Assembly: GCA_013398055.1 (NCBI GenBank)
Contig: VZRS01001714.1
Location: forward strand, 103,169-167,168
Direction of reading: 5' to 3'
From: Ifrita kowaldi
Lineage: Eukaryota > Chordata > Aves > Passeriformes > Cinclosomatidae
Length of the DNA: 64,000 bases
The notes under the pieces are model-generated. The model ran no database searches. It was given only the letters and a program-made list of their open reading frames with translations, and was not told the origin of the DNA. Shown piece after piece: positions 12,443 through 24,849 of the stretch (position 1 is the first letter of the stretch; every line of letters begins with the position of its first letter). A program made the position numbers and the translations under genes.

Positions 12443-15400
12443 GAGTGCCTCAACCATGATAAGTCTCATTGTTGTACAGCTGCAGATGATTTTTATATAG
12501 CCTGTGGTTAGTGGCTTCTTACTTTTTTCCTGAAGGAACCTTTTTTTTTTGTATCCCCATAGGATCAGGTCCCTGAAAGTGGTTAAGAAACTGTTATTGC
12601 TAATGATCACCTCCTGACCTTGGCTGGGTATAGCCAAGTGTTTGAACATTAAGGGAAAACAAAAAATCCATCAGCTTACTTGTGTTTACAAAACTGGTTT
12701 TCATGGGCAGCTAAGAATCTTGAGTAGTTCTGAAAATGCTGTGCTCCTTCTATTTTTCTTGGTGACATTATGGATTATTAATGGAAAGCTTATTTTGTCA
12801 CAGCCTGGGAGAATGCCTTGCTTCTAACTGGTGCTTTCCAGGAAGATATAAACTTGATGTGTAATAAATATGTAGTAGCATGTTTGTGGAGGAGAAGGTT
12901 CTCTTCTGACTCCTATCAGTGGATGGTTTATGAGATCTCATCCCTCTGGTCACCTTTGTCCTGGTGATACTCTGACTGAATTCTTTCGTTTCAAGCTTTT
13001 AGTGGCTCCATGAAGTGACTAACTTAGGGAATTCATTATTTAGTCTCCATGTCTATTCTTTCTAGACCCCTTCTCTTCCTCCAAACACTCCCAACCAAAC
13101 TAGCTTGTGACTGCATTCTGTTGAAAGCCCCGGTTTCTAGGGCTTCTTGCTGTGTACCCACTCATACAGGCAACATGGCACAAGGTGATGACCAATTCTC
13201 TGTCACAGGGTATCACTGAGATATTTTGCATTTAAGTAACAAGGGTAGATTTTCTTTAGCCTTGAACTATCTGTGAAGTATTGCACATAAGAAAATCATT
13301 GCTCTTGCCAAAAGCTTGTGATGCAGCAGCTTACAGTTTTTTACTAGAGATGTCTCCTCCCAGACATGTAGGCTCTTCTCAATTGGAAATATTTAACACC
13401 CTATTAGTTTCTGATGTATGCTTTAATATATTGGTGATCTTGATGTTCCCTGAGAGGCTTCAAATTATGAGGACATAACCAAGTGCAGGTTTGCATAACC
13501 TACTTTGAAATGCTTCATTCCATCTGATCCAAACTTAGGCTATTTTAGTGTGAGTGTGCTGAAAACTCTGCATAGTATCGAGTGGTGGATGAAGAGCTCT
13601 AAACTCCTCCAACAAAGGTTGTTTGAAGAAAAGTGACTAGGTGGCCTTCTGAAAAAGTAGTACTTCAAAGAATCTGAGGACCAAGGTGCCCTAAGCTACT
13701 GCTGTAGCCCGTGGGATCATTGTAAACTCAGTCTTTCCTCACTTTCTGTCCTACTATAGTCCCTAGAAGATTTTGGTCACTATTGAAGCCCATCTGACAC
13801 TGAGGCTTTACAGACTTTGAATGGGAGCATTTACTGTTCAGAGAACATGCTGTCCAAGCAGAGTAGGATGTGAGTGTAGGCTACAAGTAGTAAAAGTGAG
13901 GAAGGGCAGGATGATACATGATCTGTTTTGACATCAGTGTGAAATAAAATGGCCAAAAAGAGATACTTCTAAACTGTCGATTGCTGAATTAATTGTCCTT
14001 AACTTTCAGAACCTGAGCCAGGGCATCTCAGGATGCTAGCTAAAGCATACTGAAAGTCATCAGAGAAGATACATGTATGCAGGTATGTGCAGGCAGGAAG
14101 AAGAACCGAGATAAGAGGTAGATGTGTTTTGAATAGAGATTTAGCTGGAGAACAGAGCTCACATTTTGCTGGTGTTAACAGAGAAATATGATTTGGGTTT
14201 GCTGCTGAGCAATTTTTTAATTCCTTGTATCTTAATCTATTGTCCACCTTCTTTGGATTTTTCATTTTGAAAGCCAGACTGCCCTGCTGACTGTGTGCAT
14301 GCATTTTGTTCTGTGTATGCCCTACCAAAGCAGTGGGAGCCAGCTAGAGAATGGTGTTTGCCTGTGCCCGGACTTCCTCCCTTGTGTTCTTTCTTTCTGG
14401 TGAAGGAGGCACAAGAGGAGACCCAGGCTCAGTATAGGTGCACTTCAGATTTGAGGCCTGAGTTGGGGACATACTTTTCTGGTGACAGTGGCATGGTGAT
14501 AGGTGTTGTTCTGCTTTCTGCAGTCTCCATTATTTGTGCTTCAAAACTGCTTTCAATGAAGAAGTTCCACTTTCTAAGAGCAATGTAAGAGGCCAAACTA
14601 TTACCTGTGGGAATAGTATTTTCTGGGCCAATGCTGTCATGTGGCAGCAGTTCAGCAGTGTCTTCCCTGAACAAGACAGTTGCCCCAGTTGTTGCTTACC
14701 TGGGGTTGCTCTCAGGTGACTCCCTCCTGTGTCTGTTGGCATGAATGCAAAGCGGATCTTCCCTTGCTGGTTCCTGCAGCAGTGAGAAGAATTGAGGAGT
14801 TGTAATGATTTCAGCCAGTTTCTGCTTGTACATTTCTGGTTAAGGACCTAAAGGCAGTGCTGGCATCAGGGGCATGGAGCTGTTGAATCTTACTTTGCCT
14901 GGGTGTCAAAAGTTGTGAAACAATGAAAAGGGCTGGTTCAGCTGTTCTTGTCTGCAACAGCTACAGTGGCTGGTGGGCTCAGCTGAGCTAGGGCAGAGAC
15001 TTTGCATTCTATCTGAGGAAGCATTTGAACTCAAGAAGCCTTATAAGGACTGAAAGTCTGGCAGATGGGCCAGGCCCTCCATTGTTTTGTTTTGTTCAAG
15101 AGCAGATGTCCCAGATGCAGAGATAGTTTTTTCAAACAAGATACCAAAAAAACACAGACAACTTTTCTAATACTTTTAAAGTGAATACACAACATCAAAG
15201 CAATATTAGCACCTCAATTCACGAAGTGAAAGAGAGATCAAAAGCTATTTGCCCCCAGTTGCTATTAATGGAAGTTACCCTCCTTCATTACCCCTTTCCT
15301 CTTGCAAATTACTGGAGTAAAGAAGATGATTCAGTGGCTGGGTTCTGGATGTCTCATCAAAAAAGGCATGACTGGGACAGTGAGACTGGATCATCCTAGC

Positions 15401-15765
15401 ACAAGATGAAGATCTACTTAAAAGTGTCTGATCTGTGTCCCTTTTGAGGGTAGGTAGAGTTTCACCCTTTGTATTTGGAATTTTTCAGAGGTGCTGAATT
15501 TCCACTGAAATTGGAGGGAACACGTGTCTTCTGTAGGCTCAATTCAGTCTTATCAAATACTCCAGCTCTCCTAAATAAGGCTGCTGTCTTGCTGATCTGT
15601 GCCCAGAACCAGGGGCTGCAAGAAGCATGTGTAAACAAGGTGTCCCAATGTGTTATCTGTCAGCCCCTGAATTTCTATGTTTGCCTCAGGAGAGTGGTGA
15701 GGAGAAGCTGGGCTGCTTAGTTTAACCTTGCTTTTTAATTTTTTCCCTGTTTTTGGTTTGCTTTG

Positions 15766-15782
15766 GTGTGTGTGTGTGTGTG
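15766..15782. repeat. (GT)n microsatellite
   Basis: Eight GT units within a T/G-rich tract that continues to about 15802. Confidence 0.9.
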
Positions 15783-18184
15783 GTTGTGGTTTTTGTTTGT
15801 TTTCCTCTTTGCACGTGCCTCTAATTGATCTTGAAAAGAAGGGACAGTTAAAGAAGACGTTAAGGTGAAATGAAGCCATAACTGTGACTGGAGACTTTTA
15901 TTAAGTGTGGCAAAGTTCCCTGGGCTGCGTATAAATTGTTTATTGATTTTGGTATGGCTGGGTGCTCTGGAGTAATCACCCACAGAACCACTAGAGAGCG
16001 AGCAGAGAGGAGAGGGTTTTGCCAGGTCTTTGCTGCTTCCTGCCCCTGTCTGCTCTTCCTCCTGCCTGTGCTGGTGGTCTCCTCTTTAACCTGTAAACGA
16101 GCAGCCCCAGCTGGATGGCTCCTGTGGCCAGCTCCTGCAGCCCAGAGTGGGGCTCTGCCTTGCTGTTCCAGAAATGGCCAGGGAAAGAATATAGTAAGGG
16201 AAGAGGTGGCTTTGGAGCATATATCATACAAGGAATGGTGTTGCTGAGACTTAAACTGCCCTTTGGCTCTTCCACCTGTTGGTTGTTACAGACAGAAACC
16301 TGCCTGTGACAGTCAGCAAGGTTAGTCATCTCTGAGCCTGCCTGACCATGGGGCAGGTCAATTTTGCGACAGGGCAGAGACGAACATGTTCCTGTTTCTC
16401 AGTAGTGTCTGTGCTGTGAAGTTTTGCCTCGGTATCCCCTGCTTGCTCTCACATGCCCTTCTCCTCTGCCAAAACTGCAGGATGCTGTGTGCAGTGAGCC
16501 AGCCTGCCTCTCCTGTGCCTGTCTGTAAGCCCAGGAAAACTTCAGCTCTGCCTGATTTTTCCTTTGCTTTTTGTTACAACGTTAGGGTGGTTTTACTGCT
16601 CTATTTCAGTAAACTACTTTATACAGGGATTTTTCTCATCCTATCTGGGGAACTGTCCTGGCAGAACTGGGTTTCTGTTTTGTTCACTTCTCATGGAGGT
16701 GCTGCACACTGTCTATGTTACTTTTGCGCAAGGGCAATGAATTCCTTAATTGTTTCTTATCCAGAGTGCTGTGACTAACGTATACTCCTAAAATATACTG
16801 TCCCTTCAGGTCCAAGGACGATACAGAAAGGGAAGCAATATTTTGTTGACATTTGATTGGGAAAGTGAGTGAATTTTCTGACACACGTTGCACAGTTCAT
16901 TACACCCCCTCTTCTTCTATGGGTGCTGGTAGTCAATGGGAGGTTTTATTCTCTGTCATTCAGAGTCGGTATTTCTATCACATGGTAGCATAGATTGGTT
17001 TAATTTCCTTTCTTCTGGAGAAGACTTCAGAGGCCTGTAGTAGTGTGGCCATTAGGTGAATAATACTCAGATGTAAATCTCTGTGTGGAGAGAAAAAGAG
17101 GGCTTGTCCACTTGTTAGGCCCCTGAAAGGCTGCTGAGCTTTAGTACAAGTGTCAGAAATTCTGGTTTTAGAAGATGCAGTAACAAACTATGTTCCTTAA
17201 TCATCTAATCTGTATATGAGAGTGGGAATATGAAGCCAGAGTAAAGGTAAGATCCTCTTTTGCAGCACTAGGCAAAATTTTCAGGAGATCATGGAGATTC
17301 TATAAAGAAATCGTTTTTGTTTTGCATGCACATAATGTTTCTTTAATGAAAAAGAGGGGTGAATGTGTATTAGCTTAAAATTTCATTTCCTGGAGGGCAT
17401 AATGTTAATGGAAGGCAAAATATCTCTAAAGTGTTGGCAATTTAACTCCAAGGTTTTGAAATGGGATAAAATAATCTAAACAAAAATTTTCATCTACCTA
17501 GAGAGTTCTCTGACAAAAATGGCATGTGAACGTTAATGCTAGGAATAGCAGTAACTGCTTCAACTCTGGTCTTTTTGATTATTTTTTTTTTTAGTCCCTG
17601 TAATAAAGGCCAAAATTTTAATTTATTGTGGAATAAGGACCGTGAATTATGCTGATGTTGGTCAGTGTACTTTGGCTAGGAGATGTGAATGCTGCAACAG
17701 CGTCTGCATTAATCTGCACTGGTACTTCAAAGTGTTTACTGTGTATGTATATCACGTAAACTTTTGTAATGCTTAGTTGCTTGAATGAACTAAGATGACT
17801 GATTTATTGCCTGTCACAGAAAAAAAAAAAATTCTCTTGGTTAAAGCTGCAAAACTTTTTGCCATGGCTTGAGTTCCCTGACTACAAGGTCTTGCTCACA
17901 ACTGCTGTAGATTTCTGATTCTGTTGCTTGTCTTGGAGATTTTTGAACCCCCACCCTTGGGAAGAGCAGCCTGGCTTTAAATTCCTCAGTCCTGCACCTC
18001 AGACTGAAGGAGTTATTTTTAACCTGTCTTGACCTCTGCCTGAGCAAGAATAAAATAGGGATTGAGCAGAATATGACACAAATCAATAGGTTATCCCAAC
18101 AGATATGATCTTTGGCACCGTTTTGCCTTGGACACTTGCTGCAGTAACAAAGATAAATGGTGATTTGTTAACATTGTGATCTAG

Positions 18185-18250
18185 GGACTGGGTGGCTCAG
18201 TGGATCGTGTGGTGGCCTCTGACCTCTGGGTCTCCAAGCTCTGAACATCA
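18185..18250 (+). mobile_element. Possible tRNA-derived SINE head
   Basis: TGGCTCAGTGG at about 18191-18201 fits the tRNA A-box consensus very well, and GGGTCTCCAAGC at the expected distance downstream could be a decayed B box. The block is about the length of a tRNA. The cloverleaf arms are not intact, so a functional tRNA is unlikely. The body downstream was not matched to a named family. Confidence 0.33.
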
Positions 18251-21200
18251 AGATGAAATCTCATTCTGATAGTAGGAAGGGAAAAAAGGTCCACAGGGGG
18301 TGGGTGATTTTGGTTCAGTGCTGTTCACAGTGCTCCAAAATCATTCCAACAAGGATTAAATAGACAACACCTCCTGACAAAAGGGAGTATGGGGAAATAG
18401 GATGGGAGCTGTTGCAATAGAGAGCCAGTGATCAGTTACTGCAGGCTAAGACTTTCAGTGTTTTTATGGAGTGATACTACAGCACCCAGAGCTACTTTGT
18501 CTCTTTGCCTACCTATCAAAGAGGCCTTGCCTCACGGATAATTTGTGGTGGCTCCAAGTGAAAATGAAATTTGTTTTATGAAGCAGCTTTCATTTCATTT
18601 TCTGGGACAGTATCTGCATGTCCTTTGATTACTGAAATAGAGTGATGTAGAGGGGTCTTTTGGGGAGCTGAAGTATTGGAAACAGCAGATACAGTTGTGA
18701 TCCAGTCATGTCTCTATCCTTATGTGATCTGTTCTGTATCTCTAGAGTCCTGACGCAGGTCCTCTGTAGATAGCTGACTTTTAATATGTTCTCAGACGCA
18801 CACAGTTTGTCTTCTTTCAGCAGTCCAAGATGGTGTATTCTCATCAGGTGAAAATAGATTCCTGCAGCAGAATTTCTTCCAGGACATCTGCAAGGATTGG
18901 TAAGCAGTGTTTGAAGACAATTCCATGCTGCAATTTATCTCATGTAAGCAGGTGTAAGCCACTGTGAGCTCTTTTCTCCCTTGGCTGATGTGTAATTCCC
19001 CCTGCCATTAGGAGGCAGTATGGCAGTATTTCATTCTGAACTGAATCCATCAACTTCAACTTTTTGGCTCTGTATCCCTTTGCAGTTCTTTCTACAAGAC
19101 TGTAGAGCACTGTGCTCTCAGGTGCTTTACCATGGTAATCACATTCTCTCAGTCTTGACTAGTCAAGGGGACAAAAGGCTTGCACCTGTGTGGGACAAGG
19201 GCTTTAGCAACTGCCTCATTGAGTTATGCAAGATGTTTACATAATGCTTTTAATCTTTCCCATGTTGTAGATCCTAGGGTTACATGAGAGCTTGGGACCC
19301 CCAGATTTGTCTCTGTGATTGTCCCCTGCATCGTCTGTCCCTCCAACTTTATATTTTGTATTGGGCTGTGCATCGCTGGCTCATAGAGAATGATGTGAGT
19401 CTTGTCATTGAGAGCAGCCTCTTTTCCATGTTTTAACTCATCTCATCCATCTGTATGTTGTACCAATACGAACAACGAGTTGGAATTGCAATGGACCAGT
19501 ACAGACTTCTGTTAATGTCTGTGTGTAACATCATCTTACCATTGACAATTGCTCTTGAATCTCAAATGGGGAGCCTGTTTTTAATCCATGGATTACATAC
19601 CCTATGGGTTGCTCACAGCACACATTCATTACTTGAGATGTCACAGAAGGAAGTTTGAGCCAAAGAATCTTGTCCTACAGGTTCCTCTCCTCATGAGGTT
19701 CCTGAAAACTCTGCCCAGTGTCTTCCTTGCCCCAGACCAAGGCATATTTTTGTATCCTGCCCAGGTGCCTGTTCTGTGTCACATTGCCCCAGGTTCATCA
19801 TGACACTTGTGTCTGCAGAGACAGGGGCTGCAGCCTGCCCATAACCAGAAACCTCCAGCTCTACCGCTTTCCTTCCATGGGAACGTAGATTGCCCTGCCA
19901 TTCTTGCGTGTCAGTCCTTTGACTGAAGGCTGTGTTCCTCTCAACTGCAGCCCAGCCCAGAGCTTGCTGTGGCTCCAGGATGTGCAGAGCAAAGTGCACT
20001 GGGCAGACTGAGTGAAAGCAGCACATCCAGCCTGCTTTCCCCTGCACTGTCACTGTCATCAGACTGCCACTACTGCCTGCCTATGTACGGAGGACATTTG
20101 GGGCTGAGCTTGGTGCATGTACTGAACGGGGACAGTAGGGTGGTTTCTGGGCCAGGAATGTGTTAGGACCTGCACAATGCAAGTGAAATGACACCTAAAC
20201 TGGTCATGGCTGTAGCCTTGCTATACATGCCCAGGTATGCTGCATTAGCCCATCTGTCTTTACCTACCAGGCCTTCATTCATGTTTAAAAAAAAAAAGAA
20301 AGGTGAGGAAAAAAAAACCAACAAAAAAAGAAAGAGCTGGAGAGAGAGGCTAGCAGCCTAGCAAGACCTACTTTTCACTATATTTTTAGCCTCTGATTTT
20401 ATTTTTCCCAGTATAATTCTGGATTAACTGTTTCATTGTTTGTTCAGGTTGAGATCAAGTTTAACTGATCTAGAATTCCCTGCCAACATCCCTTTTGTCC
20501 TTTTCAAGCTACAGGATTTTCACTATCATTACTTCAGTCATATTTCATGTTGGGTTGGTTTTTTTGTTTTTAAAAAGGTGGTAAGTGACATCACTGGTGA
20601 GTTCTTTGGCGTTCTTTGAGTTGTTCCAATTGAAAGTTTTTACTTTTGAAAGATATTTCCTCTTGTCTTGAATATAAAAAACGAAGGATCTCCTTCATCA
20701 TAAGATATATGGCATGAGCCACCCTGTGTTCTTTGGGTTTTAGAGAGAATTAGTAGCTGCAGATTTCTGCTGTCTCTCCAGCTAGCTAGGCCTAGACAAG
20801 GATATTCTTTCTACCACAATATCTAGTTTTATAAGGAGACAGCTCTATGTGTGTGTTACACATTTTTTTAAAGATGTGAAGATAAGAAATAAACTGCTCC
20901 AAATTCTTTGTGATGCAGCTCTGCCCAAGGCCCAGTTTACTTTGCTCCCATGGAAATAGCTTTGCATATTTGTTGGTACAAATAGCCTTTTAGGGGTTCT
21001 CTTCTGAAGGATTTCTATTCTTATGGAGAGATATACTGGAAAAGTTGATCCTTGTACAGCATGTTGCATTCAGAGCTCTGCTGTTGCTGGCAGAGTGGTC
21101 AGTGATACCTCTGATAAGGCATGAGCCATTCCCTCGCTGGTACTAGAAAAAATGGCTGTAGTTTGATGGGTTTGGCAGTGGCCAGGGTCAGGTCTTCATC

Positions 21201-21387
21201 TCAGAGCAGCTGTTTTTCTCTCTGGTTGTGGCCCATCTGTTCATGGGTGCCATGAGGAGAGCTGTTGTGCAGAGGCAGTAATTGCAGAGCTGGTGGGAAG
21301 TAGCAAGCAGGTCATGTCGTTTCCGCACCTGCTCCTACTCCAGAAATACCTCTGCAACAAATTAATGTCTTCTGCAATCTGCTTGTA

Positions 21388-22730
21388 GAATCACTGAGTT
21401 ACAAAATAATTCAGGTTAGAAGGGATGTCAGGAGGTTTCTGATACAGTCCCTTGCTTAAGGCAGGGTCAACATCGAATTCCGACTTGGTTGCTCGGGGCT
21501 TTATTGAGTTAGATCATGAAAGCCTACAAAAATGAAGGTTGTACAGCCTGTCTGTGCAGATCATTTCAGTGCTTGGTTGATCATTTCAATGCTGGAAAAG
21601 CTTTTTCTTCTATCCAGTTTGAACCTCTCTTGTTTCCATTTGTATCCGTTGTGTACTACCAGTATAGAGCCTGTCTCCATGTTCTTGATAAGGTGCTTTT
21701 TGAAAGCCTGCTGTTAGGTCCCTCTAAAACCTTCTCCAGGCTAAACAAACCTGGGTCCCTCAGTCTCTCATCACAGAACAAATGCTCCAAACTGCTGATC
21801 ATCTCGCTCACCCTCCGTTTGCTTGCACCAGTTTATCAATCTTTCTCTTCTAACAGGGCCTCAAATCTAGACAATGTATTCTAGATGGAGTTTGGCAAAT
21901 GCCAGGTGAAGTGGAATAACAACATCCCTTGAACCTGTGTGGCTATGGTTCTGTGAATACCATGCAGGGCACTGCTGGCCATTTTTGCTGCCAGGGCACA
22001 CTGATGGCTGATATTCAGCTTAAGACCTATCAGGCCCCCAGGTTCTCTTCAGCAGAGCTGCTACCCAGGCAGGCAGACCCTAGTATGTACTGTCACAGAG
22101 GATTATTTCTTCCAAGGTATAGGACTTTGCATTTGTCCTTGCTGAATTTTGTAAGGTTTGTGTTAGCCCTGCAGCCTCTCTAGGGCATTTTGGATGGCAG
22201 CCCTGCCTTAAGCATATCAACTGGTCTTCCCAGTCTGGTGTCAACTGCAAGCTTGATGAGAGTGTGCTTTGTTGCATCCTCTAGGTCATGGATACAGATG
22301 TTAAACAGGACAGGTCCCCTGCATGTATCTTGTTACTGGCCTACAGGTGGTGTATAAACATGGCCCTCTGAGCTTCATCATGCAACCTGTTTTTAACTCA
22401 TCTGATAGTCCACTCATAACAGTTTACTATCAGTCTTGAGGCATTCTGGGAAACTGTGTTGAATGTTTTGCTGAAGTCAAGGTAAATGCCTTCCATGCCT
22501 CTCTCCTTGTCCACAAGAACTATTATTTTATCATAGAAGAGAATCAGCTTGGTCAGGCATGATTTGTTCTTGGAATATCCACACTGACTGTTCCTAATCA
22601 CTTTCTTCTCCTTTGTGTGCCCAAAATACATTCTAAGGGGACTAACTGCATGATTTTCCCAAGGACACAGGTGAGGGTGATTGGGCCTAGTTTACTGGAT
22701 TTTTGGACCTCTTGAAAATGGATCAGAAAG
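21388..22730 (-). mobile_element. CR1 LINE, 5'-truncated, decayed
   Basis: The element reads on the minus strand, so its 3' end is at the low coordinate. From 21388 the sequence follows, with many changes, the usual avian CR1 3' region: a decayed 3' terminus, a 'cttctccaggctaaacaa' segment near 21730, then the 'gccagggcac' segment near 21988. At 22631-22398 a 77-codon minus-strand frame carries a reverse-transcriptase fragment with YLDFSKTFNTVS near residues 50-61, preceded by SQCGYSKNKSCL; these are family-typical blocks before the catalytic core. Frameshifts and stops interrupt the rest. It is non-autonomous and dead. The 5' break is near 22730. Confidence 0.88.
22398..22631 (-). pseudogene. 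CR1 reverse-transcriptase fragment
   Basis: This is an open remnant of the CR1 ORF2 reverse-transcriptase domain inside the first CR1 copy. Visible pieces are SQCGYSKNKSCLTKLILFYD (residues 15-34) and YLDFSKTFNTVS (residues 50-61), both standard CR1 blocks. The start methionine is fortuitous. Most of the polymerase, including the FADD-type catalytic box, is absent from this frame, so no activity is possible. Confidence 0.85.
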
Positions 22731-22734
22731 AAGT

Positions 22735-23035
22735 TATAGGTCAGAGAGAAACCCATAGTCTGTAAAGTCAGCTACTTTCAACTGCTTTTTCCTCAGGCAG
22801 CTCACAGCCAGCACAGAGTTGCTGGTAGTGTGCATGGAGGAGGCAAGAGAGCTTTCTGGCTGCCTCAGGTTTGTTACCAAGGGACATGAGACGCCAGGAA
22901 GGAAGGGCTAAATTGCAGGTTGGAGCTCGTGGAGGGTCTTCTCATGAATTGGATTTTAGGCAACAACTGATGAAGCTGAGTGTTTGCTACTTGAGTAAAC
23001 CTAATCACAGGCTCTGGGCAAGTACATTTATTTCG
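22735..23035. other. Spacer between two CR1 copies
   Basis: About 300 bases with no repeat or gene recognised. It separates two CR1 copies of the same orientation. It could be unique sequence or CR1 too decayed to recognise by eye. Confidence 0.5.
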
Positions 23036-23450
23036 ATGCTGTGCCTGATGTCCCCCCAGGACAGCGTTGGCCCTCCTGGCTGTCAGGGCACTGCTAGCTT
23101 ATATTCAACTTGCCATTGATCAGGACCCACAGGTCCCTTTCTGCAGCACTGCCTTCCAGCACCTCATTCCCCAGTCTGTACTTACGTCCAGGGTGGCCCC
23201 ATCCCAGATGCAGAACCTGGCATTTATCTTTCTTAAACTTCGTATGGCTGGTGATTGCCCATCTCCACAATTTTTCAAGGTCTCTTTGCAGAGCCTCTCT
23301 GCCTTCAAATGAGTCAACAGCTCCTCCCAGTCCTGTACCTTCAGCATCCTGAAGATGTCAAAGTAAACTGGACCAAGGATGGTCTGAGGACTGTGAAACC
23401 CCACTAGTGACCAGATGCTAGTCTGATGTCACTGCGTTCACTATATCCCT

Positions 23451-23744
23451 TTATGGTTCAGCCATGAACCAGATGCTCATCCGTCTCATCACTTGTTTAT
23501 CCAGCTGTGTGCTGGACATTTTGTCCAGAAGGATACTGTGAGAGACAATATCTAAAACTTTACTGATATCCAAGAAGTTCACATGGAGTGGCTTCCCTTG
23601 ATCAACCAGGTGGGTTACCTTGTCATAAAAGCAAATCAGATTTAACAAGCAGGGCTTTCCTCTCATGAAGCCACACTGGCTGTGACCAATAACTGCGTTG
23701 CATTTCAGGTGTTTTTCAGCACCTTCCAGAATAATTGTCTCCAT
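23451..23744 (-). pseudogene. CR1 reverse-transcriptase fragment
   Basis: A 97-codon remnant of CR1 ORF2. It starts just before the block ILEGAEKHLKCNAVIGHSQC and runs through FLDISKVLDIVSHS to MRRMSIWF. These match the order of conserved CR1 blocks upstream of the polymerase active site. In CR1 the usual form of the second block is DFSKAFDTVSH; here several of its residues have changed, consistent with decay after insertion. The catalytic box is not in this frame. Confidence 0.85.
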
Positions 23745-24056
23745 AATTTTACCAGTCTCTGCAGTGAGACTGACAGACCTGTAGTTTCCAATGTCATCCT
23801 CTTTGCTTTACTTGAAAATTGCTACAATGTTAGCCAGCTTCCAGTCAACAGGAAGATTCCCAAGACCATTCAAAAATCATTGAGAGGCTTTGCGATGGCA
23901 TCAAGCTGCTCTTTGAGTATTCTCAATGAATCCTGTCAGGCCCTATGGACTCACAGGGATACAGCTGGAATAGCAGATCCCACACAAGTTCAAGGTCAGC
24001 TGGAAGTTAATTATTCTCACAGTCCTCGGTCTCCAGCTCAGGGCACTGTGTCTTCC

Positions 24057-24250
24057 TTAGCCCATCATCAGTGTTGAAGACAGAGGGAAAAAAGCCTTGA
24101 ACACCTCTGCCTTGTCTCTCTCCCTGTTTGTGAAGAGACCGTCCTCATCCTGTAATGGTCCAGTGTTATTTCTGCTCTGCCTTTCATAATTAACAGACTT
24201 AGAAAAACTTTTTATTGTCACCCACAGTAAGAGAACATCCACAAGAGAAA
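24057..24250 (-). pseudogene. CR1 ORF2 fragment, N-terminal to the polymerase
   Basis: The C-terminal half of this minus frame shows KSFSKSVN, NNTGPLQDEDGLF and DKAEVFKAFF, decayed forms of the CR1 linker before the reverse transcriptase. The frame's upstream 40 residues do not look like CR1, so the element's 5' break probably lies near 24250. Confidence 0.75.
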
Positions 24251-24599
24251 AGTGCTCGAGGTAGGATAGATAGGGGTAGGGGTCACTGATAGGGATGGTG
24301 GAAGGACTTGGATTCTTGCAGTGGAGGTATCTCCTTGGAAAGTGAGGTGTAAAAGAAATAGGAATAATGTGGAACACCTGGGAACAGGTAATGGCATCTG
24401 CAAAGATAGCATGGAGAACAAACTATGTTGGGAAAGTGCTCTTGGCTTTCAGGTGTTGTTGCTTATTCGCTCATGTTTTCCTTGACTAGTATTTTACAGG
24501 AATCTGATCACTGGTGAAGCATTTGATTCAACTGTATGAAATCCTGTTATCACTATGTGGTTGCTCTCCAGACAGGAGGAGGAATGGGGATTTAAAACT

Positions 24600-24840
24600 G
24601 ATCACAGTATGATGATGGTTGTAAAAGAATTTTATAAGGTTGAGATAGAAAGATCTGGTCTTTGCCATTGCAAAGCTGGTTGTTTAATAGCCTGAATGGC
24701 CAGTGAGGTGGGACAGGGATCACCATTCAGGCTGGTATGATTAATCCTTTTCATTAGATATACGGAAGAGGTGGTAAATGGACCATTAATTAAATGTGCA
24801 AAGGATACTAAATTTGGAGCACTGTAACCAATGCCTGCAG
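24600..24840 (+). mobile_element. Probable old CR1/L3-type LINE fragment
   Basis: The run at 24758-24822 reads like decayed plus-strand CR1 ORF2 just after the catalytic box: a 'ggaagaggtggtaaatgg' segment, then 'attaattaaatgtgcaaa', then 'gatactaaatttggag'. It is opposite in orientation to the two nearby CR1 copies. Its limits are uncertain. Confidence 0.48.
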
Positions 24841-24849
24841 TGTGGAGAT

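Larger units (their letters stand above)
10610..21380. other. Long unique non-coding interval
   Basis: About 10.8 kb without a recognisable gene. The second half (roughly 14-20 kb) is somewhat richer in GC and therefore has more chance open frames on both strands, none with a known domain. Small items inside it are listed separately: simple repeats near 11.15 and 15.77 kb, an opposed frame pair at 11.5-12.3 kb, a poly(A) run at 12.43 kb and a tRNA-like trace at 18.2 kb. An A-rich patch lies at 20288-20335. Confidence 0.6.
23040..24250 (-). mobile_element. CR1 LINE, second copy, truncated at both ends
   Basis: This minus-strand copy begins inside the 3' part of ORF2 (the 'ctggctgtcagggcac' segment at 23076-23091), lacks the 3' terminus, and extends further 5' than its neighbour. 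Reverse-transcriptase pieces lie in the minus frame 23744-23451 (SQCGFMRGKPCLLNL, then FLDISKVLDIVSH). More 5' coding remains are in 24377-24057 (NNTGPLQDEDGLF and KAEVFKAFF). It repeats the consensus portion already present in the 21.4-22.7 kb copy, so it is a separate insertion rather than the same element continued. Divergence between the two suggests different CR1 subfamilies. Confidence 0.88.

Noticed and set aside
16386..16778. Hydrophobic 130-codon frame as a membrane protein
   Set aside because: Hydrophobicity follows from T-rich sequence; there is no family match and no supporting signals.
18185..18250. Functional tRNA gene
   Set aside because: The A box is good, but the arms and B box do not form a cloverleaf; kept only as a SINE-like trace.
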